Shown in pieces: positions 9,001-16,544 of a stretch of 64,000 nucleotides of DNA. The stretch comes from Desulfovibrio legallii (GTDB taxonomy: Bacteria; Desulfobacterota; Desulfovibrionia; Desulfovibrionales; Desulfovibrionaceae): NCBI RefSeq assembly GCF_004309735.1, contig NZ_SIXC01000002.1, positions 132,489-196,488 of the forward strand, in the 5' to 3' direction. Numbering within the stretch: the first letter of the stretch is position 1; each line of letters opens with the position of its first letter. Under the pieces are notes generated by a model, which had not been told where the DNA came from, ran no database searches, and was given only the letters and a program-made list of their open reading frames with translations. Position numbers and translations under genes: made by a program.

Positions 9001-10302
9001 CTGTTGCAGCACCTGGGCCCCAACTGGCTGCAGGCCCCGCCCGAAGACCCGGTCTGGGACCGCGTGGACCAGATACCCGACGACGTTTACTGGGCCGCGC
9101 GCATGCACCAGAAGGAAGCCCTGCTGGAAGCCCTGCGCAGCAGCATCCCCCACTTTGCTGAGCTCTTCCACCTCACCACGGCCCAGCGCAAAAGCATGGA
9201 GCACCTGCTTACCCCCGAAACCCTGGTTATCGGCTTTGCCCGGCGTTTTGCCCCCTACAAACGCGCCACACTCATCTTTGCAGACCTGGAACGTCTGCTC
9301 CGCATCATGGGCAAGGCCGACCGCCCCGTCATTCTGGTCTTTTCCGGCAAGGCCCACCCTGCGGACGAGGCCGGCATCAACCTCATTCAGGAGGTGCTGC
9401 ACGTCTGCCGCGACGAACGCTTCCTGGGCCGCGTCTTCTTTATGGAAAATTACAGTCTGGCCGTTTCCCGCCTGCTCTCCCAAGGCTGCGACGTCTGGCT
9501 CAATACTCCCCGACGCCCCCACGAGGCTTCGGGCACCAGCGGCATGAAACTGCCCGTCAACGGCGGCGTGAACCTGAGCATATCCGACGGCTGGTGGTGC
9601 GAAGGCTACAACCGCCAGAACGGCTGGACCATCGGCCCCGTGGTCACCACAGAACTGCCCAGCAGCGAACAAAACGACTACGCCGACGCCGAAGCCCTCT
9701 ACACCCTGCTGGAAAACGACGTCCTGCCCCTCTACTTCGAGCGTGACGCCACCGGTCTGCCCGCCCGCTGGATCGGCCTCTCCAAGCGTTCCCTCAAAAG
9801 CCTCACCCCCATGTACAGCACCAACCGCATGCTCAACGACTACCTGCGCCAGTACTACCTGCGCGCCGCCCGCCGCCGCAACATGCTGGCCGAAAACGAC
9901 TGGGCCGCCTGCCGCGCCCTGGCCGCCTGGAAGGCCGACCTGGCCACCCGCTTCGGCACCGTCAAGGTGGAGGAAATCATCGTCAGCGGCCTGGAAAATA
10001 ATACTATGCTCTGCGGCGAACCCGTCAGCGTGCGCCTGCACATGCACTTGGGCAGCATGAAACCCGAAGAAATTCTGGTCCAGCTGGTCATCGGCCAGGC
10101 CCTGCCCAACGGCAACTTTGTCAGCAAACCCGAAGTGCTGCGCCTGGAACAGCGCCACGCCGACCACGGCGAAGACGGCATGAACTACGCCGCCAGCTAC
10201 ATACCCGCCCACAGCGGGCACTACCGCTACGGCATCCGCATTCTGCCCGTGCATCCGGCCCTGGCCAACCCCCTGGAAACCGGCCTGATCCTCTGGGCGT
10301 AA
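6046..10302 (+). CDS. Fused GT3 glycogen synthase - GT35 alpha-glucan phosphorylase
   Basis: The 1418-residue product joins two opposing activities. Residues 1 to about 560 are a GT3 (eukaryote-type) glycogen synthase. They start LFETSWEVCNKVGGIYSVVS, include ISGRYEMHNKGVDVFLEAL, and end with the SWYEPWGYTPQESAAWSVP catalytic/donor motif. Residues from about 580 are an alpha-glucan phosphorylase of the short GT35 type. They begin with a DUF3417-like segment (LRDLARNLWWCWHDKA) and continue with YFSTEFGLNESIPIYSGGLG, NEGHSVFMALE, TTHTPVPAGNEAF and the PLP-lysine region HEASGTSGMKLPVNGG. Both catalytic motif sets look intact. An AAAGGAGCTGTC site precedes the ATG. It is the last gene of the operon, 77 bases after the GH57 gene, and is followed by a strong terminator. 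GT3 synthases normally use UDP-glucose. Confidence 0.92.
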   Translation: MNFDASQVTLFETSWEVCNKVGGIYSVVSSKALQAVEHFGEDYFLLGPALQQNPGFEETDEHIWDSLRMALATKDLKCRLGRWNIPGRPKVILVDFAKRYASNQLLYELWKNYGVDSLSGGWDYIEPVMFATACGEVVAAIHENHVSPMEGRSVALFHEWMCGAGLLMLKRLAPQVGTVFTTHATMLGRALAGTGRDIYSNMRTINPANEAASLNITAKWSMESASAREADAFTTVSPITGEESVVFLGRQPDVITTNGLDLRVIPDYSEQRDAPQEKRVRVLAAAERFLRCSLPEHTRIFVISGRYEMHNKGVDVFLEALARADKNLAGTEASVLALCLVMGGHTGVNPAAVSGDPQANDNGKPFLCTHFVWNAPQDPIINACRRLGLDNAPDRRVKVIFVPAMLDGSDGFLNLPYEQVLAACDTGFFPSWYEPWGYTPQESAAWSVPTLTTDLSGFGMWARDQLQESAERHPGVCIMPRRGMNFEQSVAVLHEYMLKAVTCPADERPQWRRQARRLAELSSWNHFFANYLEAFTLALKKAAVRTDHDAGHTALTRVLTASCSATPFLRPVMAVAEVPEELTRLRDLARNLWWCWHDKAKALFMALNPPLWEDCRNPLQMLEEATPERFKELCANQEYMDLYAEVIAAFDAYMAEPVRSPDPNITPERPIVYFSTEFGLNESIPIYSGGLGVLSGDHLKSASDLALPLVGVGLLFKNGYFTQVLDANGRQVAQYPVNNFARLPITLVQDAAGEPLYVHLELPGRILFAHVWKMQVGRVTLYLMDTDTRRNTDEDRHITDRLYEANREVRLLQEMVLGMGGMRLLRILNILPGVYHMNEGHSVFMALERLRDNMASGMAFAEALERVRSNTLFTTHTPVPAGNEAFSLELMQRYFNGMAASLGLSWPQFAQLGQIEGGDSSAFEMTVLALRLSGWANGVSRLHGVVSRHMWNNLWKSLPLAETPIGYVTNGVHTPSYVGSWMHELLLQHLGPNWLQAPPEDPVWDRVDQIPDDVYWAARMHQKEALLEALRSSIPHFAELFHLTTAQRKSMEHLLTPETLVIGFARRFAPYKRATLIFADLERLLRIMGKADRPVILVFSGKAHPADEAGINLIQEVLHVCRDERFLGRVFFMENYSLAVSRLLSQGCDVWLNTPRRPHEASGTSGMKLPVNGGVNLSISDGWWCEGYNRQNGWTIGPVVTTELPSSEQNDYADAEALYTLLENDVLPLYFERDATGLPARWIGLSKRSLKSLTPMYSTNRMLNDYLRQYYLRAARRRNMLAENDWAACRALAAWKADLATRFGTVKVEEIIVSGLENNTMLCGEPVSVRLHMHLGSMKPEEILVQLVIGQALPNGNFVSKPEVLRLEQRHADHGEDGMNYAASYIPAHSGHYRYGIRILPVHPALANPLETGLILWA

Positions 10303-10380
10303 GAAAACCTGCGGTTTGTGGGGGAAGGCGCTGCGCAAGACACAAAGCCGCCTTCGGAACCACAACCTCACTGAATAACA

Positions 10381-10413
10381 AAAGGCAGACGGGAAAACCC
10401 GTCTGCCTTTTGT
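10381..10413 (+). terminator. Rho-independent terminator of the glycogen operon
   Basis: AAAGGCAGACGGG, a short AAAA loop and CCCGTCTGCCTTT form a perfect 13-bp stem followed by TGT. It lies 79 bases after the stop of the synthase-phosphorylase gene. It can also act on the opposite strand. Confidence 0.88.
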
Positions 10414-10416
10414 CTG

Positions 10417-10539
10417 GAGCAGTTAGCGAATGAAATGAGCTAACTGCTCTGCAAGGATTTTCTTGAAAATCCTTGCCACGAAATGCGAGAAGGCAGGCTT
10501 TTACCTGCCGTAAGCGAGCATTTCAAGTGTTAAATGCTC
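10417..10539. repeat. Block of four consecutive stem-loops between convergent genes
   Basis: Four inverted repeats follow one another. Stem 1 is 10417-10427 with 10439-10449 (11 bp), stem 2 is 10451-10462 with 10465-10476 (12 bp, 2-base loop), stem 3 is 10492-10497 with 10504-10509, and stem 4 is 10516-10523 with 10532-10539. GAAATGC at 10480-10486 can instead pair with GCATTTC at 10518-10524, which would exclude stem 4. There is no coding frame. It looks like a compact structured intergenic element. Confidence 0.75.
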
Positions 10540-10564
10540 TGGTCGGATGCGCCAAAAGCGCCCG

Positions 10565-11362
10565 CTATGCCTCTCCGTCGCCGGGGGCTGCCGGCTTTTC
10601 AGGCGCGGCCATAACGTCCACCTGATAAATATCGCGCATTTCCTCCAGATGGACGCGCAAGGCCGCCTCGGCCAAGTCGGAATCGCGCTTCTGCAAAGCC
10701 TCAAATACGGCCAGATGCGCCCGATAGGAGCGCTCGCTCTGCCGCCGCACCTGCATGGAGGCATAAAGCGGCGTGATGAGCCAGCCAGCAAAGCCATCGG
10801 CCAGCAAGCCCAGAAAACTGTTGCCCACACACTCCACCAGATAACGGTGAAAATCAATGTCCGCCTCGGCAAAGGCCCGGATTTCAGAGGCGTCCAGCAG
10901 GCGGCGCTGGTTCTGCAGCATCTCCTGCAGCACGGCCAGCTGCTGATCCGTCACCGTGCGGGCCATGTGCCGCACCACCGCCGCCTCAAAAAACAAGCGC
11001 ACGTCGTGCAGTTGCCGCCAACCCTCGGCGGAATTGGAATAGATATCCAAAGTGGCACGCATTTCACGCAGCAGCGGCTGCAGGGTAAGCCGGCAGACCC
11101 GCGCCCGCAGGCCTGGCGACACCTCAATGAGCCCCATGCGCGCCAAGGCCGCCAGGGCCTCGCGCACGGCGGGCCGCCCCACGCCGAATTCATCCATGAG
11201 TTCCCGTTCCGAAGGCAGATTCTGCCCCACGGCATAAACTCCGGACTGAATGTCCTCCAAAAGGCAGGACAAAACTTCCGTATGCACGCGCGGTCGCTGG
11301 ATGCTGCGTCTGCGGCCGCGTACGGCCGGAGCGCGGCCGCTCTTGCTGTTGGTGCTGACCAT
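10565..11362 (-). CDS. FadR/GntR-family transcriptional regulator
   Basis: This is a 265-residue DNA-binding regulator. The N-terminal winged helix (about 20-90) has LPSERELMDEFGVGRPAVREALAAL, split here as LPSERELMDEFGVG and RPAVREALAALARMGL, the GntR signature. The C-terminal all-helical FCD domain (about 105-245) has DIDFHRYLVECVGN and ends in the AHLAVFEALQKRD-AALRVHLEEM helices of FadR-type proteins, which bind small carboxylates or sugars, often with a metal. I chose the ATG at 11362 because AGAGG lies about 7 bases upstream; a longer upstream frame adds 16 residues without family similarity. No clear target operon adjoins it. The palindrome at 11565-11576 in its upstream region is a candidate autoregulatory site. 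The effector is unknown. Confidence 0.88.
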   Translation of the reverse strand: MVSTNSKSGRAPAVRGRRRSIQRPRVHTEVLSCLLEDIQSGVYAVGQNLPSERELMDEFGVGRPAVREALAALARMGLIEVSPGLRARVCRLTLQPLLREMRATLDIYSNSAEGWRQLHDVRLFFEAAVVRHMARTVTDQQLAVLQEMLQNQRRLLDASEIRAFAEADIDFHRYLVECVGNSFLGLLADGFAGWLITPLYASMQVRRQSERSYRAHLAVFEALQKRDSDLAEAALRVHLEEMRDIYQVDVMAAPEKPAAPGDGEA

Positions 11363-11668
11363 TGCGGATCCTCTTTTCTGCAATCTTCTGCCTGCCCACG
11401 GCCCCGGCACAACCGCAGTGGTCCGCCAAGGACAAAAACGCGGTTCGCGCCGGGATCAAAACAATCGTCAGGCGAACGCGCCCTGCCGGACAGACCAGCA
11501 AACTGGGATACCGCCTGCAGCGCAACGAAACAACCCACAAACGACAGAACAGAAGAATTAGATTGGTTGTTCAACCTATTCCAAAATTTTCAGCATGTAA
11601 AGAGCGCACGGGGGCCGCCCACCAAAGCCGGGTTGAGCCCCGCACCGCTCCTGCGCCAATTTTACAGT
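11363..11668. other. Intergenic region upstream of the FadR-type regulator
   Basis: This 306-base gap lies between two minus-strand genes. It contains no plausible gene. It holds an operator-like palindrome at 11565-11576 and is AT-richer around 11540-11600, as expected for the promoter of the regulator. Confidence 0.5.
11565..11576. promoter_or_regulatory. Operator-like palindrome GGTTG-TT-CAACC
   Basis: The two five-base arms are perfectly complementary around a two-base centre. The site lies about 200 bases upstream of the FadR-type regulator gene and just past the 3' end of the response regulator gene. FadR-type proteins often bind short palindromes of this kind, so autoregulation is possible. 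This is inference only. Confidence 0.35.
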
Positions 11669-13048
11669 TTAATGGCCTGTAATGCCGTATTTTTTCAGCT
11701 TATACTGCAGCAGACTTTTAGAAATGCCCAAAAATTCTGCTGCCTTGACCTGCACCAGATCCGCCCGCACCAGGGCCCGGCGGATGAGCGCCGCTTCGAT
11801 TTTTTCCAGAGTGTCGGCCAGATCCAGCTGCACGGGCAAAAGGTCTACGGCGCTTTTGAACTGGGATTCCTCGTCACGGATTTCCGCGGGCAGGCTGTCC
11901 ACCGGGATGACATTGCCGGGCACCAGCACCAGACAACTTTCCACCACGTTTTCCAGCTGGCGGATATTGCCGGGCCACTCATAGCCGGTCATATAATTGA
12001 GGGCCTCGGTGCTGAAGGTTTTGGCCGTCATATTGTTTTCGCTGCAGACCTTTTCCACAAAATGGGCCACCAGCAGGGGGATGTCCTCCCGCCGTTCCCG
12101 CAGGGGCGGCAGAGGTATCTGCACTACATTGAGCCGGTAGTAGAGGTCGTCGCGAAAGGAGCCCTTCTCTACCAGGGAGGCCAGATCTTTGTTGGTGGCG
12201 GCCACCACGCGGATGTCCACCTCAATTTCCTCACCGCCGCCCACACGCTCGAAGCGCCGTTCCTGCAGCACGCGCAGCAGCTTGACCTGCAGGTCCGGGG
12301 TCAGTTCGGCTATTTCATCTAAAAAAAGCGTACCGCCGTCGGCCTGCTCAAAACGGCCCCGGCGTAGGGCCACCGCCCCGGTAAAAGAGCCTTTTTCGTG
12401 CCCGAAGAGCTCGCTTTCCAGCACGCCGGGGTTCAGGGCCATGCAGTTGACCGATATAAAAGGCTTGTCCTTGCGCGGGCTGGTATAGTGGATGGCGCGG
12501 GCCACCAGCTCCTTGCCCGTGCCCGACTCTCCGGTAATCAGCACCGTGGAGCGGCTGGGCGCGGCGCGCTCCACCATGAGCAGCACGTCGCGGATGGCCT
12601 TGCTGCGGCCCACAATCTTGTGCACACCATAGCGGTCCTCCATGACCTCCTGCAGCAGACGGTACTGGCGGTGGGCGCGCGAAAGCTCCACGGCATTGTG
12701 GATGGAAAGCAGCAGTTCGTCATTGGAGAAGGGCTTGGTGATGTAGTCAAAAGCACCGTACTTCATGACTTCCACGGCGCTCTCAATAGAACCGAAGGCC
12801 GTCATGATCAGCACCGGAATGTAAGGCCAGTTTTTCTTGACCCTTTCCAGCACCTGCCGCCCCGAAACCCTGGGCATCTTCATATCCGTGACCACGGCAT
12901 CCACTTCGCTTTCTTCCAGAAAAGCCAGAGCTGTTTCCGGGTCGCTGATGGCGGTCACCGTATAGCCTTCGTCCTCCAGCAGGGTCTGAAGCACCAGCAG
13001 ATAATTTTTTTCGTCGTCGATAACCAGAATATGCGCTTTTTCACTCAT
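11669..13048 (-). CDS. Sigma-54-dependent response regulator (NtrC/AtoC type)
   Basis: This 459-residue activator has three domains. The receiver domain (1-120) has the acidic pair DDE at 11-13 and a phosphorylatable Asp55 in TDMKMP. The AAA+ domain (about 145-370) has Walker A GESGTGKE at 173-180, the sigma-54 contact loop GSFTGA at 220-225 (a common variant of GAFTGA), and Walker B LFLDEIAEL. The C-terminal Fis-type helix-turn-helix (about 415-459) reads KAAEFLGISKSLLQYKLKKYG. When phosphorylated it should oligomerise and open sigma-54 promoters. Its ATG overlaps the stop of the histidine kinase gene (TAATG), so the two form one operon. I saw no clear -24/-12 promoter in the window, so its targets are not identified. 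Confidence 0.95.
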   Translation of the reverse strand: MSEKAHILVIDDEKNYLLVLQTLLEDEGYTVTAISDPETALAFLEESEVDAVVTDMKMPRVSGRQVLERVKKNWPYIPVLIMTAFGSIESAVEVMKYGAFDYITKPFSNDELLLSIHNAVELSRAHRQYRLLQEVMEDRYGVHKIVGRSKAIRDVLLMVERAAPSRSTVLITGESGTGKELVARAIHYTSPRKDKPFISVNCMALNPGVLESELFGHEKGSFTGAVALRRGRFEQADGGTLFLDEIAELTPDLQVKLLRVLQERRFERVGGGEEIEVDIRVVAATNKDLASLVEKGSFRDDLYYRLNVVQIPLPPLRERREDIPLLVAHFVEKVCSENNMTAKTFSTEALNYMTGYEWPGNIRQLENVVESCLVLVPGNVIPVDSLPAEIRDEESQFKSAVDLLPVQLDLADTLEKIEAALIRRALVRADLVQVKAAEFLGISKSLLQYKLKKYGITGH

Positions 13049-14547
13049 TACGTCTTCCCGTGCGCGGGTGTGGCCCTCGGCAACAGCACGCGCACCAGCG
13101 CACCGCCTTCGGGACCGTTCTCCAGCGCGATTGACCCGCCGTGGCTGGTGATAATGGACTGCACAATGGGCAGGCCCAGCCCGGTGCCGCCATCCTTGGT
13201 GGTAAAGAAGGGGTCCAGCAGATTGGGCAAAATGGCGGGGTCGAACCCTGGGCCGGAATCCAGAAATTCCAGGCAGACGCGGCCGTCCGGCTCCGCGCGG
13301 CTGACGATGCGCACCGTGCCGGGGCCCTCCATGGCCTGCTGCCCGTTGACCAGGATATTGTAAAATGCCCGATACAGCAAATCCTTATCGCCGTGCACAA
13401 ACAGGCCCGGCGCGCACTGGCGCTGCACGCTCACGCCACACCGGCCCATTTCCCCTTCCAGGAAGGCCAGCACCTGGTCCAGCACCAGACCCACATCCAC
13501 CAGATCCTGCTTGGGCTGACGGGGCCGGGCGTAGTCCAGAAAGTCATTGACGGTCTGGGAAAGGCGCACGGCCTCATCATAGATGGCCCCCAGAATGCGA
13601 CGCGTGCCCGCATCGGCCTTGTCCGTGCGGCGCTGCAAAAGCTCCGCGCTGGAACGGATAATGCCCAGCGGATTGCGGATTTCGTGCGCAATGCTGGCCA
13701 CCACCCGCCCCATACTCACCAGACGCTCGTTACTGTGGATTTCGTTCTCCAGCATGCGGTTTTTGTGCATGCGCGCGGCCAGCACCCGCTCGGAACGGTG
13801 GATGAGCATGAGCAGCAGCGCAAACATAACTACAGAGGAAAGCAGGCACATGACCACAATAATGCCCTGAAAGGTCAGCACCTGCTCATAGTCGCCCGTA
13901 ATGTCCTGGGTCAGCTCCAGCGCGCCCATAACCGGGGCCGCCTCACCGGGGCGCAGGCTCTCGCCCCGCAGGGGATAGAGCACCCGCAGCACAAAGGCGC
14001 CTTCGCTCAAAGGCAGGCGGAAGGGGGCCTGCCAGGCCGGGATGGTGGAAATGATCTCCGAGCGCGGCGCGCCCCCCTGCAGGATATCGTCCAGATAGGG
14101 CGGCGAAAGCCCAGCCCGGCCCACATCCTCCTTGCTGGTGGAATAGGCCACCACCCGCGAAAAATCATAGATGCGCAGCCTCTCTACCGGCAGACCGTGG
14201 ATTACGGACTGCACCACCTGATCCAGGCGTTCATACTGCTCCGGCTGGCGCAGAGCAATGCGCCCGTAGGCAAAGATAGTGGGCAGGGCAAACCTTCGAA
14301 AAATCTGACTGTTCAGATTCTGCCCCAACAGCCGGGCGAACTCCTGCTGGCGGGTGAGCAGGGTTTCCCGCGCGGAATTGGAAATAAAGAACGAAAGCCC
14401 CAGGCTGGTCAACAAAATGACAGCCAGCGACAGCCAGGACAGGGTGCGGGCATACCCCGGCAAGGCGCTTTCCGCATCGACCTGGGGTGCGCCGTCCCCG
14501 CCCTGTCGCGCCGCCTCCGGCGCTTTCGTTTTTTTAAATCTGAACAT
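13048..14547 (-). CDS. Membrane-bound sensor histidine kinase
   Basis: This 499-residue kinase is the partner of the downstream sigma-54 regulator. A transmembrane helix at about 36-56 and a second at about 228-249 enclose a periplasmic sensor region of about 170 residues, whose ligand cannot be predicted. The HisKA domain has the phosphoacceptor His288 in SIAHEIRNPLGIIRSS. The ATPase domain has an N-box-like NILVNGQQAM, the G1 box DSGPGFD and the G2 box GTGLGLPIV. I chose the ATG at 14547 because upstream residues in the frame look non-coding. The GAG upstream is only a weak ribosome binding site. The gene ends in a one-base overlap with the regulator gene. Confidence 0.93.
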   Translation of the reverse strand: MFRFKKTKAPEAARQGGDGAPQVDAESALPGYARTLSWLSLAVILLTSLGLSFFISNSARETLLTRQQEFARLLGQNLNSQIFRRFALPTIFAYGRIALRQPEQYERLDQVVQSVIHGLPVERLRIYDFSRVVAYSTSKEDVGRAGLSPPYLDDILQGGAPRSEIISTIPAWQAPFRLPLSEGAFVLRVLYPLRGESLRPGEAAPVMGALELTQDITGDYEQVLTFQGIIVVMCLLSSVVMFALLLMLIHRSERVLAARMHKNRMLENEIHSNERLVSMGRVVASIAHEIRNPLGIIRSSAELLQRRTDKADAGTRRILGAIYDEAVRLSQTVNDFLDYARPRQPKQDLVDVGLVLDQVLAFLEGEMGRCGVSVQRQCAPGLFVHGDKDLLYRAFYNILVNGQQAMEGPGTVRIVSRAEPDGRVCLEFLDSGPGFDPAILPNLLDPFFTTKDGGTGLGLPIVQSIITSHGGSIALENGPEGGALVRVLLPRATPAHGKT

Positions 14548-14784
14548 AACTCGTGGGGGGTTGCCGGTTGGTATATCGCTTTTGCGGGGGCCCTGCACGC
14601 CGCAGGAACCCCCGCCCAGACGTTTTTCCTTACGGATTACAACGCACGGCGCCGCGGGCTGCACGACCGGCCGGACGCCTTTCGGAAAGGATGCCGCGCC
14701 GGACGCCCTTTACCGGGACGCCTGTGCGGCAACGCCACCGCCCCGGCCGGGCCAGGCCGGGCCAGGTTGGGCCAGAGCGCCGCG

Positions 14785-16125
14785 TCAAAAAGGCTGTTCC
14801 TGCCGGGGAGCGGCCAAACAGGCCGCAAGGTCCGCTTCCTCTTCCGGATAGCCGGGCGCGCCAAGACGGGCGTTGGCCAGGCGCTTGCCCAGCTCCACGG
14901 CGGGCTGGTCCAGGGGGTTTACGCCCATGAGCCAGCCGGTAAGCAGGGTGGCGGCCTCCAGCAGCAGCATAAGCGAGCCGGCGGCGCGGGGGCTGGCGTC
15001 GTGCATGTCCACGTGCACCAGGGGCACGCCGCTCTGACAAAGGGCCATGCGCGTGCCCAGCCCCTCGGCTTCCAGAAGGCTGCCGAAAGGCTTGGCGCGC
15101 AGCCAGGCCCATTGCTCCGGCACGTCCATGCCGAAGGAGCGCCCCTGGGCCTGGTCCTGACAGGTCAGAAACAGGCAAGCCTTGTTGCGCGGACCGCTCA
15201 GAAACATCTGGTTGATGGAATGCTGGTCCGTGACGCCCGTGGCCGGCACCGGCTGACTGCCCTGCCCATCCTTGCCCAGGCTTTCGGCCCAGAGCTGTGC
15301 GAACCAGTCCCCATAGGCGGCCCACTGGGGAATATAGCAAAAAAAGATCAGCTGATCGTAGCCCGCGTCCTCCAGGGCCTTGGCCCAGCAGGCCAGGGCA
15401 AAGGAAGGGTGCGCCGCCAGGTCGGCCGGTTTTTCCAGCAGGGGAGCGGCCACAGCAGCCGCGCCGTCCAGCAGGCCCTGCCAGTCGATGCCCAGGAAAG
15501 CGGCGGGCAACAGCCCCACAGCCGAAAGGGCGGAATACCGCCCGCCCAGATAGTCCGGCACTTCCAGCGAAGCCAGCCCGTACTTCTGCACCTCTTGCCG
15601 CAGATAGCCCTTGCGCGCGTCCGTGACCAGGATCATCTGGTCCTTCCAGGCTGCGCCCAGGGCACTCTTGAGCCAGTCGCGGACCAGCAGGTACTGGGAC
15701 ACGGTTTCAATGGTGCCGCCGGACTTGCTTACGCAGACCACCACGGTTTCCTCAGGCCGCAAACTGTGCAGCAGGGCCTCAAAACGTTCGGCGCAGACAT
15801 TGTCCGCTATCCAGAGCCAGGGGCCCGGATGGCCGGGGCCGTCCTGACCGGGGGCAAAGGCCTGCTGCATGGCGCGCGCGCCCAGGGCGGACCCGCCTAT
15901 GCCCAACAGCAGCATGTGGCGGTAGCCCTTGATGCGCGGCAGAAGGGGGGCCATTTCCTTCTCCAGGGCTGCCCGGTAGGGCATGTTCAGAAAAGGCAGT
16001 CGGCCGGCGGCCGTTTCTTCGGCCAGACGCTGGGCCAGCTCCGGCGCACGGGCCGCAAAAGGCGCGGCGTCCACGGGGTTAAGCCGGTGGGTGTAAGCTC
16101 TGGACCATTCGAGCAGATGGGACAT
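14785..16125 (-). CDS. pgi: Glucose-6-phosphate isomerase
   Basis: This 446-residue cytoplasmic enzyme interconverts glucose 6-phosphate and fructose 6-phosphate. It has the two SIS-type sugar phosphate segments of the family: LLLGIGGSALGARAMQQ near residue 80 and CVSKSGGTIETVSQYL near residue 140. The C-terminal part has the LLLEAATLLTGWLMGVNPLDQP region. The start at 16125 is preceded by GGAGGTTGCC, a strong ribosome binding site. The family call is firm. It connects functionally to the glycogen genes upstream, since glucose 1-phosphate released by the phosphorylase enters glycolysis through this step, although it is not in the same operon. Confidence 0.93.
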   Translation of the reverse strand: MSHLLEWSRAYTHRLNPVDAAPFAARAPELAQRLAEETAAGRLPFLNMPYRAALEKEMAPLLPRIKGYRHMLLLGIGGSALGARAMQQAFAPGQDGPGHPGPWLWIADNVCAERFEALLHSLRPEETVVVCVSKSGGTIETVSQYLLVRDWLKSALGAAWKDQMILVTDARKGYLRQEVQKYGLASLEVPDYLGGRYSALSAVGLLPAAFLGIDWQGLLDGAAAVAAPLLEKPADLAAHPSFALACWAKALEDAGYDQLIFFCYIPQWAAYGDWFAQLWAESLGKDGQGSQPVPATGVTDQHSINQMFLSGPRNKACLFLTCQDQAQGRSFGMDVPEQWAWLRAKPFGSLLEAEGLGTRMALCQSGVPLVHVDMHDASPRAAGSLMLLLEAATLLTGWLMGVNPLDQPAVELGKRLANARLGAPGYPEEEADLAACLAAPRQEQPF

Positions 16126-16175
16126 GGCAACCTCCTCCGGCGCAACGGGCGTCAGGCCCCGCGCCGTCCGGCTGG

Positions 16176-16544
16176 TCACAGCAGCCGCAAGGGTTTGGGA
16201 GCAAAAAACCGCCGCCGCACGGCCTTATAGGTTTGCGGCCGCACCCCGAAGCGCCAGCGCCACAGGGGGCAGCCTTCCCGCGCGGCGCAGCTGCGCACCT
16301 CGGCCCGGCTGCCGGCGCAGGCCAGACACTGCCGACGCACGGCCCGCAGCACGGCGCGGGCGGCCTCCGGCCCCTTGGGAGCCTCCGGCAAGCGCCAGGG
16401 CCACAGGGAGCAGGCTGTGTCGGCGCAGGCGCGCACGGCCGAAGGCGCGTCGCCCTGACAGGCCAGGCAAAAGCGCCGCACGGCCAGCAACGGGCTGCGC
16501 GGGCGGGCGTCGGCGGTGCTCAAGAGGCGGCCGCCCCACAGCAT
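16176..16544 (-). CDS. Small protein with duplicated CxxC-C-C motif, probable metal binder
   Basis: About 122 residues. The protein has two similar units. Each reads R-x-CLAC, then 8-9 residues, then VR-x-C, then 4-5 residues, then C-x-LWxWR (first unit near residue 25, second near residue 70). Four cysteines per unit suggest zinc or Fe-S binding. Cysteine-rich units of this form occur in uncharacterised Desulfovibrio and phage proteins; no function is known to me. The start is uncertain. ATG 16544 overlaps the end of the YchJ-like gene by 25 bases; a TTG at 16523 that overlaps its TGA is an alternative. Conserved Cys spacing in both halves supports a real gene. Confidence 0.65.
   Translation of the reverse strand: MLWGGRLLSTADARPRSPLLAVRRFCLACQGDAPSAVRACADTACSLWPWRLPEAPKGPEAARAVLRAVRRQCLACAGSRAEVRSCAAREGCPLWRWRFGVRPQTYKAVRRRFFAPKPLRLL

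Noticed and set aside
10417-10539. CRISPR-like array
   Set aside because: The stems are all different in sequence, with no repeated unit or regular spacer.
13141-16230. Long plus-strand open frame (1029 codons) opposite the histidine kinase and pgi
   Set aside because: It spans two real minus-strand genes and the gap between them, with no domain signature.
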